This document shows positions 23,248 to 34,978 of a stretch of 64,000 nucleotides of DNA, piece after piece; positions within the stretch are counted from its first letter, which is position 1, and every line of letters starts with the position of its first letter. A program made the translations under genes and the position numbers. A model generated the notes under the pieces. The model made no database searches. It worked only from the letters and a program-made list of their open reading frames with translations, and was not told where the DNA came from. The DNA comes from Heliocybe sulcata (Eukaryota; Basidiomycota; Agaricomycetes; Gloeophyllales; Gloeophyllaceae). Location of the stretch: positions 859,993 through 923,992 of the forward strand of contig ML213507.1 in assembly GCA_004369045.1 (NCBI GenBank). Reading direction: 5' to 3'.

Positions 23248-26200
23248 TCAATTCATGTCTTCCCAGTTGGGCTGCGGCGGCCTGATCGACAGCTTGCCCA
23301 TCTCCTTTCTCTGACGTAAATTCTTGACTTCCGTGTTAATGAGATCTCGCAGGCGCTCGAGATCGACGCTGCGCTCTGCTCGAGAACCCATGAGCAGGTT
23401 CCGCCAGATGCCTGCTGCAGCGACGGAATTGTCGATGGCCAGCTGCAACGGCCTGTGAAGGCGAACCATCTTCTGCATGAGATGGTCTGGACTAGGATAT
23501 ATGGCATCTGGCCAAGCGATCCGGATGGCAAACCACCATCCCAGCGGCTAAGCAAGAGTCGATCAGTTCATCGAGGTCAGCGGCGATAGCATGGAACTTA
23601 CACGACCATCCGGTAAGCATCGTTCCGGAAAGGTATCGTATGTCGTCAGAGTCCCGTCAGGCAGCGAAAACCTGTGTATATGGTCAGAACATCTTCTCTT
23701 AGATGAAAACGTCTTCCCATACCTATGGACGACCCAATGGTTCTCATCCGAGCGATGCTTGGCGAGCACGATCAATAACCTAGGAATGCCCTCTAACCCA
23801 AAGGGCCCCCAAAGATCACGGAGCATGGCACAAGCATCGCCATGGCGGCCATTGTAGACGGCATTACTTATAGCGTCCGCCATATTTGGGGGCACAAAGA
23901 GACGATCCACGCGGCCCTGCGGGGAGTCCGTCATCTTGCTCCTCACATACCGCTTGTACGTCTGCGTCGACCAGATACTCAGGGCCACCTCATCAACCTG
24001 GTGCCCGCGAGTGGTGCTGTTCAGCGCCGCATCCAGCTCGGACATGGGCCACACGATGGCCCAGCTCAACAAGCGCTGGTGTACTCTCTGCCAGGGCGGC
24101 ATCGGCGCCTCGCCCCCATACGAGTTCTGCCACATATCCTGTCGACCATCGCGAGGAACAGGCGGCAAAGGCGGAGACGGTTTCCTCGTGTACGCTCCAG
24201 TATTCGTGTTTACATCGGTCATGTCGGGCAACCCCGACTCAGTAATCGCAGCATGGCCGTCTGGGTCCTCTTCATACTCCCCGCCATCCCTCGCGACTTC
24301 CCAGGTTTTATGGGAAACCGCGGACTGGCTCCCGGTTGGCTTTACCCGAAGTTTATACAGCTCTTCTTCGAGGTACTGCTGCCCGGGAGAATCGTCGCGG
24401 CCAACCATGAACTCGCTCGTCGGCTCTCGCGTCTCCGTGTCCTGCCCAGGGTAAGCATTGTGCAGCTCGTCGTCATACTCGTCTTCTTCCCTGATCCCAT
24501 GAGTAGAGCCATCGTGGTGGTGCATCGAACCCGGCATCGTGGGCCCTGCTGTCGATTGACCAATCATCTCGCTTTCTGGGATCTGGAACATCGAAGCCCC
24601 AGTACCAGTCGGTTGAGCCGTCTGGATGTTGACTGTCTGCGTTCTCGGCGTCTGGCCGTATTGGTCGAGTTCCGATTGCGTGTACTGGTGGTCCCGACGA
24701 TAGCTTCTACCGTCATCCACGTAGGAATCTCCTCTTGCAGACTTGAGACTGTCGATCTTCGGACCCAAGCCCTCCAGCCTCTGTTGCATAAGAATCATTC
24801 CCTGCATGAGTTCCTTGGCCCAATCAGGTGGCTCCGCCTGGAGGGAAGTCAGCCCTGACAATCAAACCTTCGCTAAATCCCACTTACCGTGGTGAGCGTA
24901 GGTACATAATCCGATTGCATATGAACTTCTGGGTCGTGATTGTGAAAGGACTTGCGGTACTGAGCAATAGACTGCCGCGAGGTAACTGAGCCAATCACCA
25001 CGCGAGAACCTCATTGAGCGCCCACCTCTGTATCATACTTCATTCCCAACTTCTTGATCCTCTGCCTCACCGCCCTCTGCACCGCCTTCTTCGTGATATC
25101 ATGTAGATTAGGATCCTCCAAGGAATGCAAAAGCACGCAGAGCTCCATGTCGTGGAAGTGAGAGTTATGTATGTCCGTTTGCATATTGGTCAACGCCATG
25201 GACGTCATGGACATCCTACGAGACAAAAGATCTCTGACTTTCTCAGCATCACCCTCGTCCATGTCCATAGGAGACTGAGGACGCGACTGTCTAGGTGTAA
25301 CACCGCCATCGTTCGCTGCGGAGCGATTAGCGCTTGCCCGCGATCCCGCCACCGATGGCTGCTTCTGATGCCCCGGAGACATGCCACCATTCATCATTGC
25401 CACATGGAACAGGTCCTCAGTCGTTGCTGCATGCCGATGTGGAGAGAATGCCCGATTCGGATTCAGCCCGGACATGCCTGACAGATGCGAGCGAACTACA
25501 TGAAAACGCGAAGCACTCAGTAAGTAAATAAACTCAGATAGAGATGAAAAAAGCCCGACCTCCGTTCATCTCGCGAGTCTGGCTGCGTGGCGACTGCTGT
25601 TCTCGAACAGGGCTCATAGCTCGCGGCGACATGCTCGCCTTCGCAGCACCATTTGTCTTGGGTTTGTAGTTGGAAGGTGAATCAGAGGGGGAAATAGAAG
25701 GCGCCTTGGATAGCGGCTTCGGCGACTTTGCGCCATCAACAGCGCTGCCATTCGCGTAGCCATTCCTGCCATTCTGCGAGCGGGGGGACAACGGGCGCCC
25801 GTTCTCGGTAGGTGCTCGGCTCCCCGCATTGGACGGTGCTTTGCCCGGCTATAATGAGACTCCGGTGAGCACGGTGTCGAAGACGGGAATAGACAGATGG
25901 GGACTGACATTCCCTGTGACTGTTGCATCGTCCCGCTCCGATCCTCGCGCCGAGCGGTCATTGGTACGTGTCTTGTGGGAAGAGCTGGAAGGCGGTTCAA
26001 TATGAATCACCACGCTCGGCGCACGCGGAGAAGCTACAGACCCTGGGAGAGGGACCTGCGCAGCTTGCGCGGGAGTACTCTGGAACCAAATGTTAATCAG
26101 TGTTATACATTGCAAGGCGTCGCGCATACTTGAAACCCATTGTATGGTCCACCGCCGATACCGCTATCGCGTAGGGGTCCAAAGTTCCCGAAAGACGGGC

Positions 26201-26651
26201 CGGAGCCATAAGATATATAACGCGGCCCTGGCTCGTCCTCCGGACCAGGCTCGCGCTATACAGCGTTCAGCTGGCAGTTATGGAAGTGACATGAATACTA
26301 ACCTCTGCTAGAGCCGACTCTCCTCTTTCCTGGACATTGGAGTCCACATCCTCGTCCCGAGCGCCCATCTGCGAACCACGGAAGCTCTTGCCTAGGAAGG
26401 ATGCGATCAGTCCAGCGCGTAATTTTAAGAGACCTGAAATCCCAACTTCTTGGGCTCAGAGGTTCCTCACCGTCATGAATCGACGGCGAGAGCTCATCGG
26501 GATCTGAAAGCATCTCTTGATTGGACATGCTCTCCAGATAAAGGAGCACTACACATAGCGTTCAGTTCCTATTACCAGGTTTCACGCGACCAGACGCAAT
26601 ACCTTTCTCATCGGGAGCTGGACGTTCATACTTCGATAAGATATGAAGCAT
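23248..26651 (-). CDS. Large protein with putative catalytically inactive Ulp1 (C48)-like C-terminal domain
   Basis: Eleven exons (26651-26603, 26548-26471, 26391-26303, 26255-26130, 26079-25909, 25848-25560, 25477-25026, 24971-24888, 24837-23723, 23671-23602, 23547-23248) join to 940 aa. Residues ~1-450 are Ser/Pro/Arg-rich and disordered-looking, with a helical patch (EKVRDLLSRRMSMTSMAL; DITKKAVQRAVRQRIKKLG). Residues ~447-470 form a short coiled coil (WAKELMQGMILMQQRLEGL). From ~700 on the protein looks globular. HWVVHRFSLPDG (His813), TTYDTF (Asp830, 17 residues later) and LAIDNSVAAAGIWRNLL (Ala886) align by eye with the His, Asp and DCG-Cys positions of Ulp1/SENP proteases. The nucleophile position is encoded GCA (Ala). 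The domain call is inference. Otherwise the gene is of unknown function. Confidence 0.6.
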
Positions 26652-27924
26652 TAAAGCAAGGATTATTGATCACACCTGGTGTGCTGGACCTCATAAGAAT
26701 GGGCCGGATGGTCGCCTCGCCGTCCATCATTCTCGACATGACTCTTCCGCTCGTTCAAGTAGATGAATATACACTTAGTTCCTTCGTGAAACACAGCCTT
26801 AAGAATAAAAAAGAGAGCAGAGTCCGAAGAGCGTCGACAAGAAGAGCACAGTGAGAGCAGACGAACACAGCTAGATCGGTAGGTCGTCAGATATAGGTTT
26901 CCGGGGTATACAGCGAGCAGAGTTCCGGAGCAGGTTCAGTCAGAATGGCACGCTGCTGCCTCGAGGCACTGAAGCGCCACAGAGCCAAGTCGAACATGAC
27001 ACAAACACCCGTAAATAACCTTCAGAACCATGCCATCATCAGGCACTCGCGTATTTCTGGCCTTCTTCCATCCCGCCGGGCACTGTGCGCTTCTGGGTCG
27101 TCGTCGTCGGTCGACTCGAGCGCGTCGGTACTGTGCACGTCGTTGATTGTCATTCAATTAGCCTCCGTTGTCCCACCATCTCTATGAAATTGAGACAACG
27201 GAAGCTAATCGATGCGCTTTCGCCTGAATAAGGACAAGCCACTGGAGAGATCGAGAAAACCATTTATGCGACCCCTAGCTGCTTAATGAATTTGATGCGT
27301 CCAGGCTGATAGTCGGTGACGTTGCCCAAAACTCGTAACGGCCGCCGACGTAGAGATGGAGTGGCAGCCTCGCGTCACAGAATGGCTAGCGAGGAGAGGG
27401 AAGTAGAACGACGTGTGCAGTCGGCCTGGATGAGGGAAGAACTGAAGCAAATATTCTCCGTGACTTCAAGTACATACTGGTGGCGCAAATTACGGTGTAC
27501 GTATGCCAATGCCATCATATTCGCAGGCAGATATGCTTCTGCCGTACCGTGAGCGACGTGCTCGCAGAATAAAATGTCGCCGGATGTCCTCACAGGAAAC
27601 ATACGCATAAGCTCACAGTATTTAAAAGCAACCAGGGCTACAATGCAAGTAGTACATCCACATCTACGTATACATATCCGGCGCATACGCATGGATGTAT
27701 GTACCAGTGCGAGACAACATAGAAGCAACCTATGACCGACACCACCCCCAGGGCACCGCCGGGTACCAGCATGAGTCAACCGAGTGGCGTACCGGAGACG
27801 CCATATCGAGAATACTTAGTGATAGTGATACGAGGAAACAAGCAGACCAAACGGGGAAAACAAGCAGCAGGAATCCAATCCGTGTGTCTAAGAGCTCTAG
27901 GAGACATCAGTTGAGAGCGCTCGC
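26652..27924. other. Intergenic region
   Basis: About 1.27 kb between the start of the Ulp1-like gene and the 3' end of the glycopeptide-like gene. Apart from the inverted repeat at 27157-27209, I see only short non-coding open frames and no RNA gene. Confidence 0.5.
27157..27209. repeat. Imperfect inverted repeat, 16-bp arms
   Basis: Left arm ATTAGCCTCCGTTGTC (27157-27172) and right arm GACAACGGAAGCTAAT (27194-27209) pair at 15 of 16 positions around a 21-nt spacer. A transcript could form a stable stem. It is not adjacent to any stop codon of the called genes, so a terminator role is unclear. It could also be a MITE-like remnant or a protein-binding dyad. Confidence 0.75.
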
Positions 27925-28944
27925 TTAGAAGCTGCCCTCAGCGAGGCGCCTGCGGTGCTCGCGCGTCGCCCGCTGCAGAGCACGCTTGCTCTTGTTCTTG
28001 CAAGTGCCGCGGTTGGGCGTCGTGCCCGAGACGGATGGGGACGGCGCGGCAGCGGCGACTACGCTAGAAACAGCCACCGACGACGTCGGCGCTGCGGACG
28101 AAGAAGCCTGCACTTTGCTTGACGAAGGGGCGGGGGCGCTGCTAGAGCTGGGAGCGGGCTCTGCGGAGGAGATGGCGGCGGGCTTACTGGAAGAAGGGGA
28201 GGCAGCGGCGGAAGAGGAGGAGGAGGGGGAGTCGGAGGAGCCGTCGGGGCAGAAGGTGATGAGGAGGTTGACGTTGTCGGCCTGGCAGGCGACCTGGACC
28301 TGCGTGTCGTCGGGGACGAAGAACGCGGTGTTGCAGTTGGCCGTCGTGCAGGTGGCGCCCTGGCCTTGGCAGCCGCCTTGGTACTCAAAGGCAACCGGCA
28401 CGTTGAGGGCGTGGCTGGGGAGGGAGTGAGACAAGATGAGCAGAGAGATGAAGATGACTCACGGAGTAATGAGGGAGATGTCGGTGCTGGATCCACATCC
28501 GGCGCACGTCGGGTTGCCCAGGGTCATCTCCAAGAGAGCGCATTTCTCGCCGTTAAAGCCACACTCTCCTGTTTGGAGGTAGCTGGTGCAGTAAAGTCGT
28601 TAGAAATGCTGTGATTGCGGGAAGGGGTAGCAGACTCACGCAATACCGGAGCTGAAGGCACCATTGCTGGTGTACGGCTGCCCGGTCGAAACGACGTTGC
28701 CGCCTTGGATCAATTGAGGCTAGCAAAGGAAACCGTGTTAACGGATGTGATCGACGAAGGCTGCAACACGATCGGTGCTCACTGTTCCTTTACCACACCT
28801 AAATTCGCAGGACAATCAGCGTCCACAGAGTCACAATATCGGGTAGAGGACGTACTTGTTGTCGAACGAGATGGTGTGGGATTCGGCGTTGGCAACCGCA
28901 GCGAAGGCGAGAGCAGCGAGGGCGGAAACGAACGTGAAGGCCAT
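27925..28944 (-). CDS. Secreted Cys-rich 'glycopeptide' family protein
   Basis: Five exons (28944-28856, 28798-28783, 28719-28640, 28582-28463, 28414-27925) give 264 aa, including a 16-nt microexon. Residues 1-20 are a classic signal peptide (MAFTFVSALAALAFAAVANA). The mature N-terminal domain carries paired cysteines (CGKGTPQLIQGG, GECGFNGEKCALLEM, TCAGCGSS, GGCQGQGATC, VQVACQADNVNLLITFC) and resembles the thaumatin-like-fold proteins annotated as glycopeptides in mushroom genomes. A ~70-residue Ser/Ala/Pro linker, a likely O-glycosylation region, follows. The C-terminus is unexpectedly basic (KNKSKRALQRATREHRRRL) and does not look like a GPI signal. Function unknown; a cell-surface or extracellular role is inferred from the signal peptide. 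Confidence 0.8.
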
Positions 28945-29469
28945 TGGGGCAGTGAGGGGTTGTGATAAACGAAAGTGAGGTCGTCGATATAAGAGAGACC
29001 GTGAAGACACGTCGAAACCTGCAGGGAACCGTTCCTCTAGCTGGACAAGGTGCACGAGAGCGGTGTGAGGCTTTGCTTTTGAGGGACCTTCCTACCCGCG
29101 TGGCGCGGAGAACGCCGAGACGTAACTTTCACCCAGGTTGATCTTCATTTCACTCAGAGCGTGCGCTCATTTTTAGAGTTGGCCGTTAATATACTAGCAG
29201 GTACGATTAGGATTCCGGTATAACGTTAGGTATCGTGTGCAGCTGTGTTGCAAAGGCATGCCACATGAGGCGAGCCACAATCGGTTGGGAAGAAGTCTGT
29301 ACGGACGGCTTGTTCCCACGCTGTGGGGGCAGTGCCAAGTCTCGACTCATGACGTCGCCTCCGCCGGCACCGACGAGCACCGACGTCGGCGACCCATTCT
29401 CGTTCGTGCGCGTGACCAGTCACGTGAGGATGCACTCGAGCCACTTATCGACGGCGAGCTTGGCGTCAG

Positions 29470-29490
29470 CGCTCAGCGCTCAGCGCTCAG
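29470..29490. repeat. Short tandem repeat (CGCTCAG)x3
   Basis: Three perfect direct copies of the 7-mer CGCTCAG in intergenic DNA. Probably a slippage product with no evident role. Confidence 0.8.
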
Positions 29491-30187
29491 CATCCAGTTT
29501 GCTGGAACAGACACAAGCATCATTTTTCGTCCATACAACTATATTGAAGGCATCGACGCCAACTCCTTCCGTACTGCTCTCGTTCCCCATCGCTTCGTGA
29601 CGGCTCTCCCTTGTATACGTCGGAAGAACGTCCCCTTCGAGGGATACAGCACCTGGTGTAGGGACTGGACGTCAGTCTCTATGCTTGTATGCTACGCGGA
29701 AACATTAATGGGTCTTGCTTGCGTATGCCCGCCGGCTTTTGTTCCGACATATGTGAATTCGTCCACTATTAGACAAGGAGATCGAAACGGTTTGCTTCCA
29801 GAATCTGCTTGTGATTAATTAAGATTATCTTTACTCACAATGAATTATCACTGTCGATCAGATCAGATATCCGTCATCTTGTAAGTCCGTCCTGCGTATA
29901 CGATCTAAGCTAATGTTAGCCGTTTACAGCAGTCAGCAGTTAGTCTCCATGTTCCCGGGACAAAACGCGTCTGATCACGGCCTGCTCGAGCAAATTGATA
30001 TTTCTCCAGCAATTTTGCGTGCGACGCACTGTGGATAGTTGTATGTTAAACGGGCTTTCCGTGTCAAACACACTACACGACTGTCATATGCCGGTCTTCC
30101 TGCAAAGATCCTACACCGGCGAAATAGGAACAGTCTGATCTGTCGACTGCGATCTCCTTCTCGTGAGAAGGCCGCTTCTATTTCCTC

Positions 30188-30193
30188 TATAAA
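30188..30193 (+). promoter_or_regulatory. TATA box of the GH76 gene
   Basis: TATAAA 41 bp upstream of the GH76 ATG, implying a very short 5' leader. Confidence 0.5.
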
Positions 30194-30234
30194 GTCTCGG
30201 TTTGCAAACAGGCTGCAGCGTTAGGCTACTCGAG

Positions 30235-31978
30235 ATGCGTCTTTTATACCTCATCTCCGCGATCCTTCCTTTCCTGTTGGTCGTCCAGGCGCGGCCGTAC
30301 CGCCGCGCACAATGTACAGCTACCCTCGACAAGGCCACTGTAAGCTCTTCGTAACTGGAAGAATGAGCGCATAACAGAATCCCGTCTAGGCTGTCGCGAA
30401 GCGACTGCAATCCGCGTACTTCGATCCCATCCTCGGGCAATACACAAATGGCGAGCTATGGACCGACGCAGTAAGCCCTTGTTCCTTTGCAGCTTCCCGC
30501 ACCTAACAACACTTTCCTTGTTGACTGCAGAATGCTGTGGAAGACCTCCATAACCTGATGCTCGCCGCCGACTCTAACGACTTCTTTGCGGTCGCGGATC
30601 TGTCGTGGATTGGAAGAGCTGCTTTGTTCCCCTTTACGGACTGGAACATTTTCCTGGGCGGGAGTAATGATGATGCTCAAGTAATACTCAGTCCATCTTG
30701 ATACATTGATTATGGTTAAGTACTGATGGTGGGCGGCAGTGGCTGATCCTAGCATACTGGAAGATTGCGGATTATAAAGCAGCCAGGGGGTTGGACTATA
30801 GCGCATACACGGTATATTTATTTGAAACATGCTGCACCTACTATTCATACTTACATGCAGTTTCATAGTCTAGCGCTGCGAAGATCTACGAAATGGTCGC
30901 CGGCCAGTGGGATGATACAAACTGCGGTGGCGGAGGTGCGTGGTAAAACAAAGGCTGAACCGTGCCTCTGATAATGCTATGCAGTATGGTGGTCTACTGA
31001 GCACACGTATAAGAACGCCATTACGAACGAACTGTTCTTGCTAACATCAGCGTCTGGGTATTTGAGATTCCACAATCAGACGTATTTGGATAATGCTCAG
31101 AAGGTATGTGCATCTTTTCGTGCCATTCTCTTCCACTCCCTCGATTACGGTAACTGAGCACTGATATTATAGGAATGGGCGTGGCGTGAGTGTGGTCCAT
31201 TCTATCCATGAGCTGTACCGACGTCTGGGTCGACAGTGAGCCAAAGTGGCATGCGCAATTCTGACGGATTGTTCAATGACGGCATCGACCTCAACACCTG
31301 TCAGAACAACGGGCAGACGACCTGGATTTACAATCAAGTAGTAAATTTACTGCGTTGTACTCCCCTCCTTTCTGATATTGTGTCCGATCAGGCTGTCGTG
31401 GCGTCCGGTCTCGGTGCCCTTGGCGTCGCAACTGGTAATACGTCTCTCTTTGACCAGGCCGAAGTCAGCTTGGACGCGACCATGGCTCATTTAACGGCGG
31501 ACGGCATCCTGAAGGAGTCGTGCGATGACCCCGCTGCGTCGAGCTGCGACCATGATCAGGTGTGTGCACACCCCAAGTATCCTCAAAGATCCCTTCTTGA
31601 ACTCATGGAAACCCAACGGCAGCAAATATTCAAAGTAAGTGCTCTTGCCCATCGAGCCCTTTTGCATTATTCTGAACCGTTATAGGGCATCTGGACGAAA
31701 CACGTGCAATACTACCTCGATCAAGCCAACTCCGCATCGCGCACGGCGAAGTACAGCTCCTTCCTTGGCGCGCAGTATAACGCCATTATGACAAACGCGG
31801 CCGACGCGGAGTTGGATATCAGGAATGTGTGGTATGCACCCGACCAGGGCGGCAGCATTACCAGTCCCGAGTCGAGCACGAGCGGGTTGGCGGCTATTGT
31901 GGCTGACGCGAAGGTGAGTCTTGCGTCTCGTTTGATGGGATTAATTTTTATGTAGTGTTGCAGTATGGGCCATGCTGA
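30235..31978 (+). CDS. Glycoside hydrolase family 76 (alpha-1,6-mannanase-like)
   Basis: Twelve exons give 376 aa: 30235-30339, 30390-30470, 30531-30680, 30740-30811, 30869-30935, 30985-31103, 31173-31185, 31237-31337, 31392-31559, 31623-31634, 31686-31913, 31964-31978. An N-terminal signal peptide (MRLLYLISAILPFLLVVQA) is followed by the (alpha/alpha)6 barrel family core. The adjacent Asp pair in GGSNDDAQWLILAYW (Asp109-Asp110) matches the catalytic DD motif of GH76. Further landmarks: GGGVWWSTEHTYKNAITNEL, LFNDGIDLNTCQNNGQTTWI, and YNQAVVASGLGALG. Fungal members include secreted mannanases and the Dfg5/Dcw1 wall cross-linkers. No C-terminal GPI signal is present, which favours a secreted form. 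Exons of 13, 12 and 15 nt are notable. Confidence 0.88.
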
Positions 31979-32388
31979 GGGGTGGGTCAGAACGGGAGGC
32001 CAAGTGGACAGATAGTATGAGAAGATCTGTCGCCGGAGAAAGATTTTTGAATGTGCAAATGAACAATTAGCTCTACTGGTAATCAGGACGGGACTTGGAA
32101 AAGTGCAGGAGGGCGCACTGGAAGGCAAGTGGACGCACGGGCGTGAAGCCGCGAAATAAACACGCACGAGATGAGACCCGGAAGTACGTGCGGAGGCAAA
32201 ACAGGGCGGCGCATACTAACCAGAAATATGGGACAAGCGGCTTGAGCATCGTGCGAGATTCCCGGACATGCTATTCACGCAGTGCAGGGTATGAACACAG
32301 TGCAATTGGTTTAATTTATCTATGAATTCAAATACTAAACTAGAACGATACAATAACAAATACATATATCCCAGAGCACAGTCGAACT
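31979..32388. other. Convergent intergenic region
   Basis: About 410 bp between the 3' ends of the GH76 gene and the minus-strand VTT-domain gene. Probably holds both polyadenylation regions. No gene seen. Confidence 0.5.
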
Positions 32389-33887
32389 CTAATAATCATG
32401 TTGCCCAGTTCTGTAGGCATATGGTGGTAAAGAAGGAGCATAAGGTGCCTCACTTCCACTGTGTACGGGTGCAGGAGCGGGAGCGCCGTATGCCTCGACA
32501 TCTCCATTGAAAGGCGACAATGAATCGATACTTGACTGCGAGTCTGACGGTTGATGATGCTTCGGGAGTTGCGAAGCGCTCTTCTGCATCGCTTGCCTAA
32601 GGAAAACATCAGGACAGGGCATCCATCTGGTCATCATCTGACATACCGAGCTTTCCTCCGGGCATAGATGATTTCTTCTTTCGCAGCTGCGGTCTTGGCA
32701 CGCATATAGCGCATCGCAAACATTGTAACAAGAATCGTGATGACGAGCACGATTGCGGTAGCGAGCTTCGTCTTGTTGGTGGTCGTGCCTGCACACGGGG
32801 TGAGCACACGAGCAGAATCGTCCATAGAAGGAAGACGTTACCATCGCTGGATTGCTCTAGCAGCACGCCCATGTAGACTGTCGAGAATTGTTTTGGGAGC
32901 GAGAGGATGGCAGCCAGAGTGAATGTGAGGAAGCCGATACCGCATGTCGAGAACAGCGCCGTGGTGACTGTCAGACAGCATGAATAAGGTATCTTCGATA
33001 AAGGTAGCATAATGCACTTACGATGCCCGGGTATAATGCTATACCTGCACACCAGGACTACAATGAACCCGCCATCTCTGATGGCCTTGGCCAAAGCAGC
33101 ATATCTGATGGAGCTCTTCTCCATTTTCTCCGCTCGTGCTTGGCACAAGTACTTGAACGCGCTGTAGCCATGGGAGGTCAGCTGGAACTACGCCATTCGA
33201 CGTCGGTAGAGGAAACATACAAGTAATTGCCCCACTCTCCCAAGAGAGTCCCTAAGGCGACTATACCGAAGCCTGGTCCGACACCCCAGACAACACCACA
33301 CAATACGGCTACGATCTCATGGCCGAAGAGCTGTCATAATATCGTCAGGGTTAAACCCAGACTTCTATCCCGAGGCGGAGACCTTACCGGTGGGAAGGAC
33401 ATGACGAATAATACGGCGACTGGAATTAACCAGCCAGCTGTAAGACTGGATGAATGGTGAGCTGTCGTTCGTCATGCGATGCCAGTATGCTCACTCGTGC
33501 ATCCAGTCCGCAGCAGGCTGCAGCCAGTGTATGATTTGAGTGTGGAATATGAGAGAGAGGATCACGAGCACGACGAGCAGGAGTATCAGCGGAAGGTACA
33601 CTGTAAGAGGTGTGTCATTCTCCAGTAGATTTGGAACGCAGAAGGCCGGGGGACGTACAGAAGCGTTTTCCTTCCTTCCAATAATCCCAGCTCTTGTATT
33701 TGCTCCAGTCCACGAGCCCATTGTTCGAGAGCTCGGCATATTCACTGGGTGTCGGACTCGGAGTGCGAGTGAGAGAGCGGTCGCCGAGGTGAATGGTAGA
33801 TGGCATTGCTGAACTCGGGCCCATATAGTTATGCATTGGTAATGCGTCGAATCGTGGGGGTGCACTTGTAGCGAAGGCGGAAGTCAT
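32389..33887 (-). CDS. Tvp38/VTT (SNARE-associated Golgi) domain membrane protein, copy A
   Basis: Eight exons (33887-33659, 33600-33495, 33445-33388, 33330-33221, 33161-33022, 32967-32842, 32788-32647, 32596-32389) give 372 aa. A cytosolic Ser/Pro-rich N-terminus ends in GLVDWSKYKSWDYWKEG. A transmembrane helix, then the VTT core follow: LFGHEIVAVLCGVVWGVGPG, GTLLGEWGNYL, FKYLCQARAEKMEK, ILSLPKQFSTVYMGVL. A second hydrophobic helix (LATAIVLVITILVTMFAM) precedes a basic segment and a Pro/Tyr-rich tail (PYAYRTGQHDY). VTT/DedA-type proteins, including Tvp38, TMEM41B and VMP1, localise to Golgi/ER membranes and several are lipid scramblases. Copy B (38860-40351) has seven exons of identical length, so they are recent paralogues facing opposite ways around the GGT gene. 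Confidence 0.85.
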
Positions 33888-33935
33888 CTTGAAGAGCGGT
33901 CGGGTTTAGTGATCCTGTTGACGACTGTGATCGTG

Positions 33936-34000
33936 TTTATATGGCAGACAGAAGCGGTTGGCGATCCCTGAGGCGGTGATATGGGATACATCGCCCGGCT
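33936..34000 (-). promoter_or_regulatory. Conserved promoter block upstream of VTT copy A
   Basis: On the minus strand this 65-bp block begins AGCCGGGCGATGTATCCCAT and ends CTGCCATATAAA. It contains the TATA box (TATAAA) 49-54 bp upstream of the ATG. It matches 38741-38804 (copy B) with two substitutions and one single-base indel. Confidence 0.8.
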
Positions 34001-34978
34001 CGCCAGGACCTCAGAAGTCCATTACATCTGTATTACCGGACTTAAGTTTGCCCAGAGATGGAGAACCTTGAATGTCTGAAACAGAAATAGATCATAACCA
34101 CCGCCCGACCAAGATCGAATAGGAGCAGCCATTGCTAGGGGCATGCTATCCGAAGCTGTGCACGTCAAGCTGTGGATCAGTCACAGGTCGAACTTCCACG
34201 CAGTAAAAGACCTAACTTGTCAGGACTCAACATATTAGCTCGATTGCACACAGTTCGACGTTGATCCTGTGGCTATGAGCACACTACGATGCGCTCGCAC
34301 TTGGTCTTGGCTTCTGCACTTCCGTGCCAGTCTTCCACAACGTTGTTGCTTGCCATAACGCTGTGACATTAGCCGCATGCGACACCGCAATACACTATTG
34401 ATTGTGGCACTGCTTCGACTGCGGGCCTGAGAATTCTCGGGTGGACGTCCCAGCGATTGGCTGAGCGTCGATTAACGAGAAAGCAGCGTGGAGGTGCTTA
34501 CCCGCGAATGATGAACCCTATTCAAGTTCTCGTCAGCCATAAAGGTAATCCCCCGCGAACACACACAAAGGTTTACTACAGTATTTCCGAGCCGATGAAG
34601 TCGCCGGCCGTCCGAGCTTTCCGCAGCAGAGAAAGCCATATCGCATAGAGATTCCGACACATTCACCGGTGCAGTAGACGACTCTGACCAGGATGACAGT
34701 TGCCTTCCTCCGCATGCAGCAGCATCGAGGTATTGTGGGCGAGAAACAAGCTGTGCGCCACTGCAGGGCGGGCCACGCGTGCGCTTCCGCATCAGGCAGT
34801 CAAACTACCATATCAGTCCATCAAGACTGTCCATTGCAGTCTCAATCTTAGCCTGATAGTCGTAAAGTATGTCAATGTCATCTTCTGAAGAAAGAGAATG
34901 ATAGTCAATATATAATACATATGCAGTCCAACAGCGTCTATCTCCAACGCGGCCATCTAGCGTCGCGTTCATGCATCC
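34001..34978. other. Intergenic region
   Basis: About 980 bp between the copy A promoter and the 3' end of the minus-strand GGT gene. Only short open frames; no recognised gene, RNA or mobile element. Confidence 0.5.

Larger units (their letters stand above)
28945..30234. other. Intergenic, divergent promoter region
   Basis: About 1.3 kb between the divergently transcribed glycopeptide-like and GH76 genes. It contains a minor tandem repeat at 29470-29490 and the GH76 TATA element. Open frames here have no coding signature. Confidence 0.5.

Noticed and set aside
23842-24858. 338-codon plus-strand frame antisense to the Ulp1-like gene
   Set aside because: Shadow of the large 371-codon exon on the minus strand. 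The sense frame joins cleanly to ten other exons.
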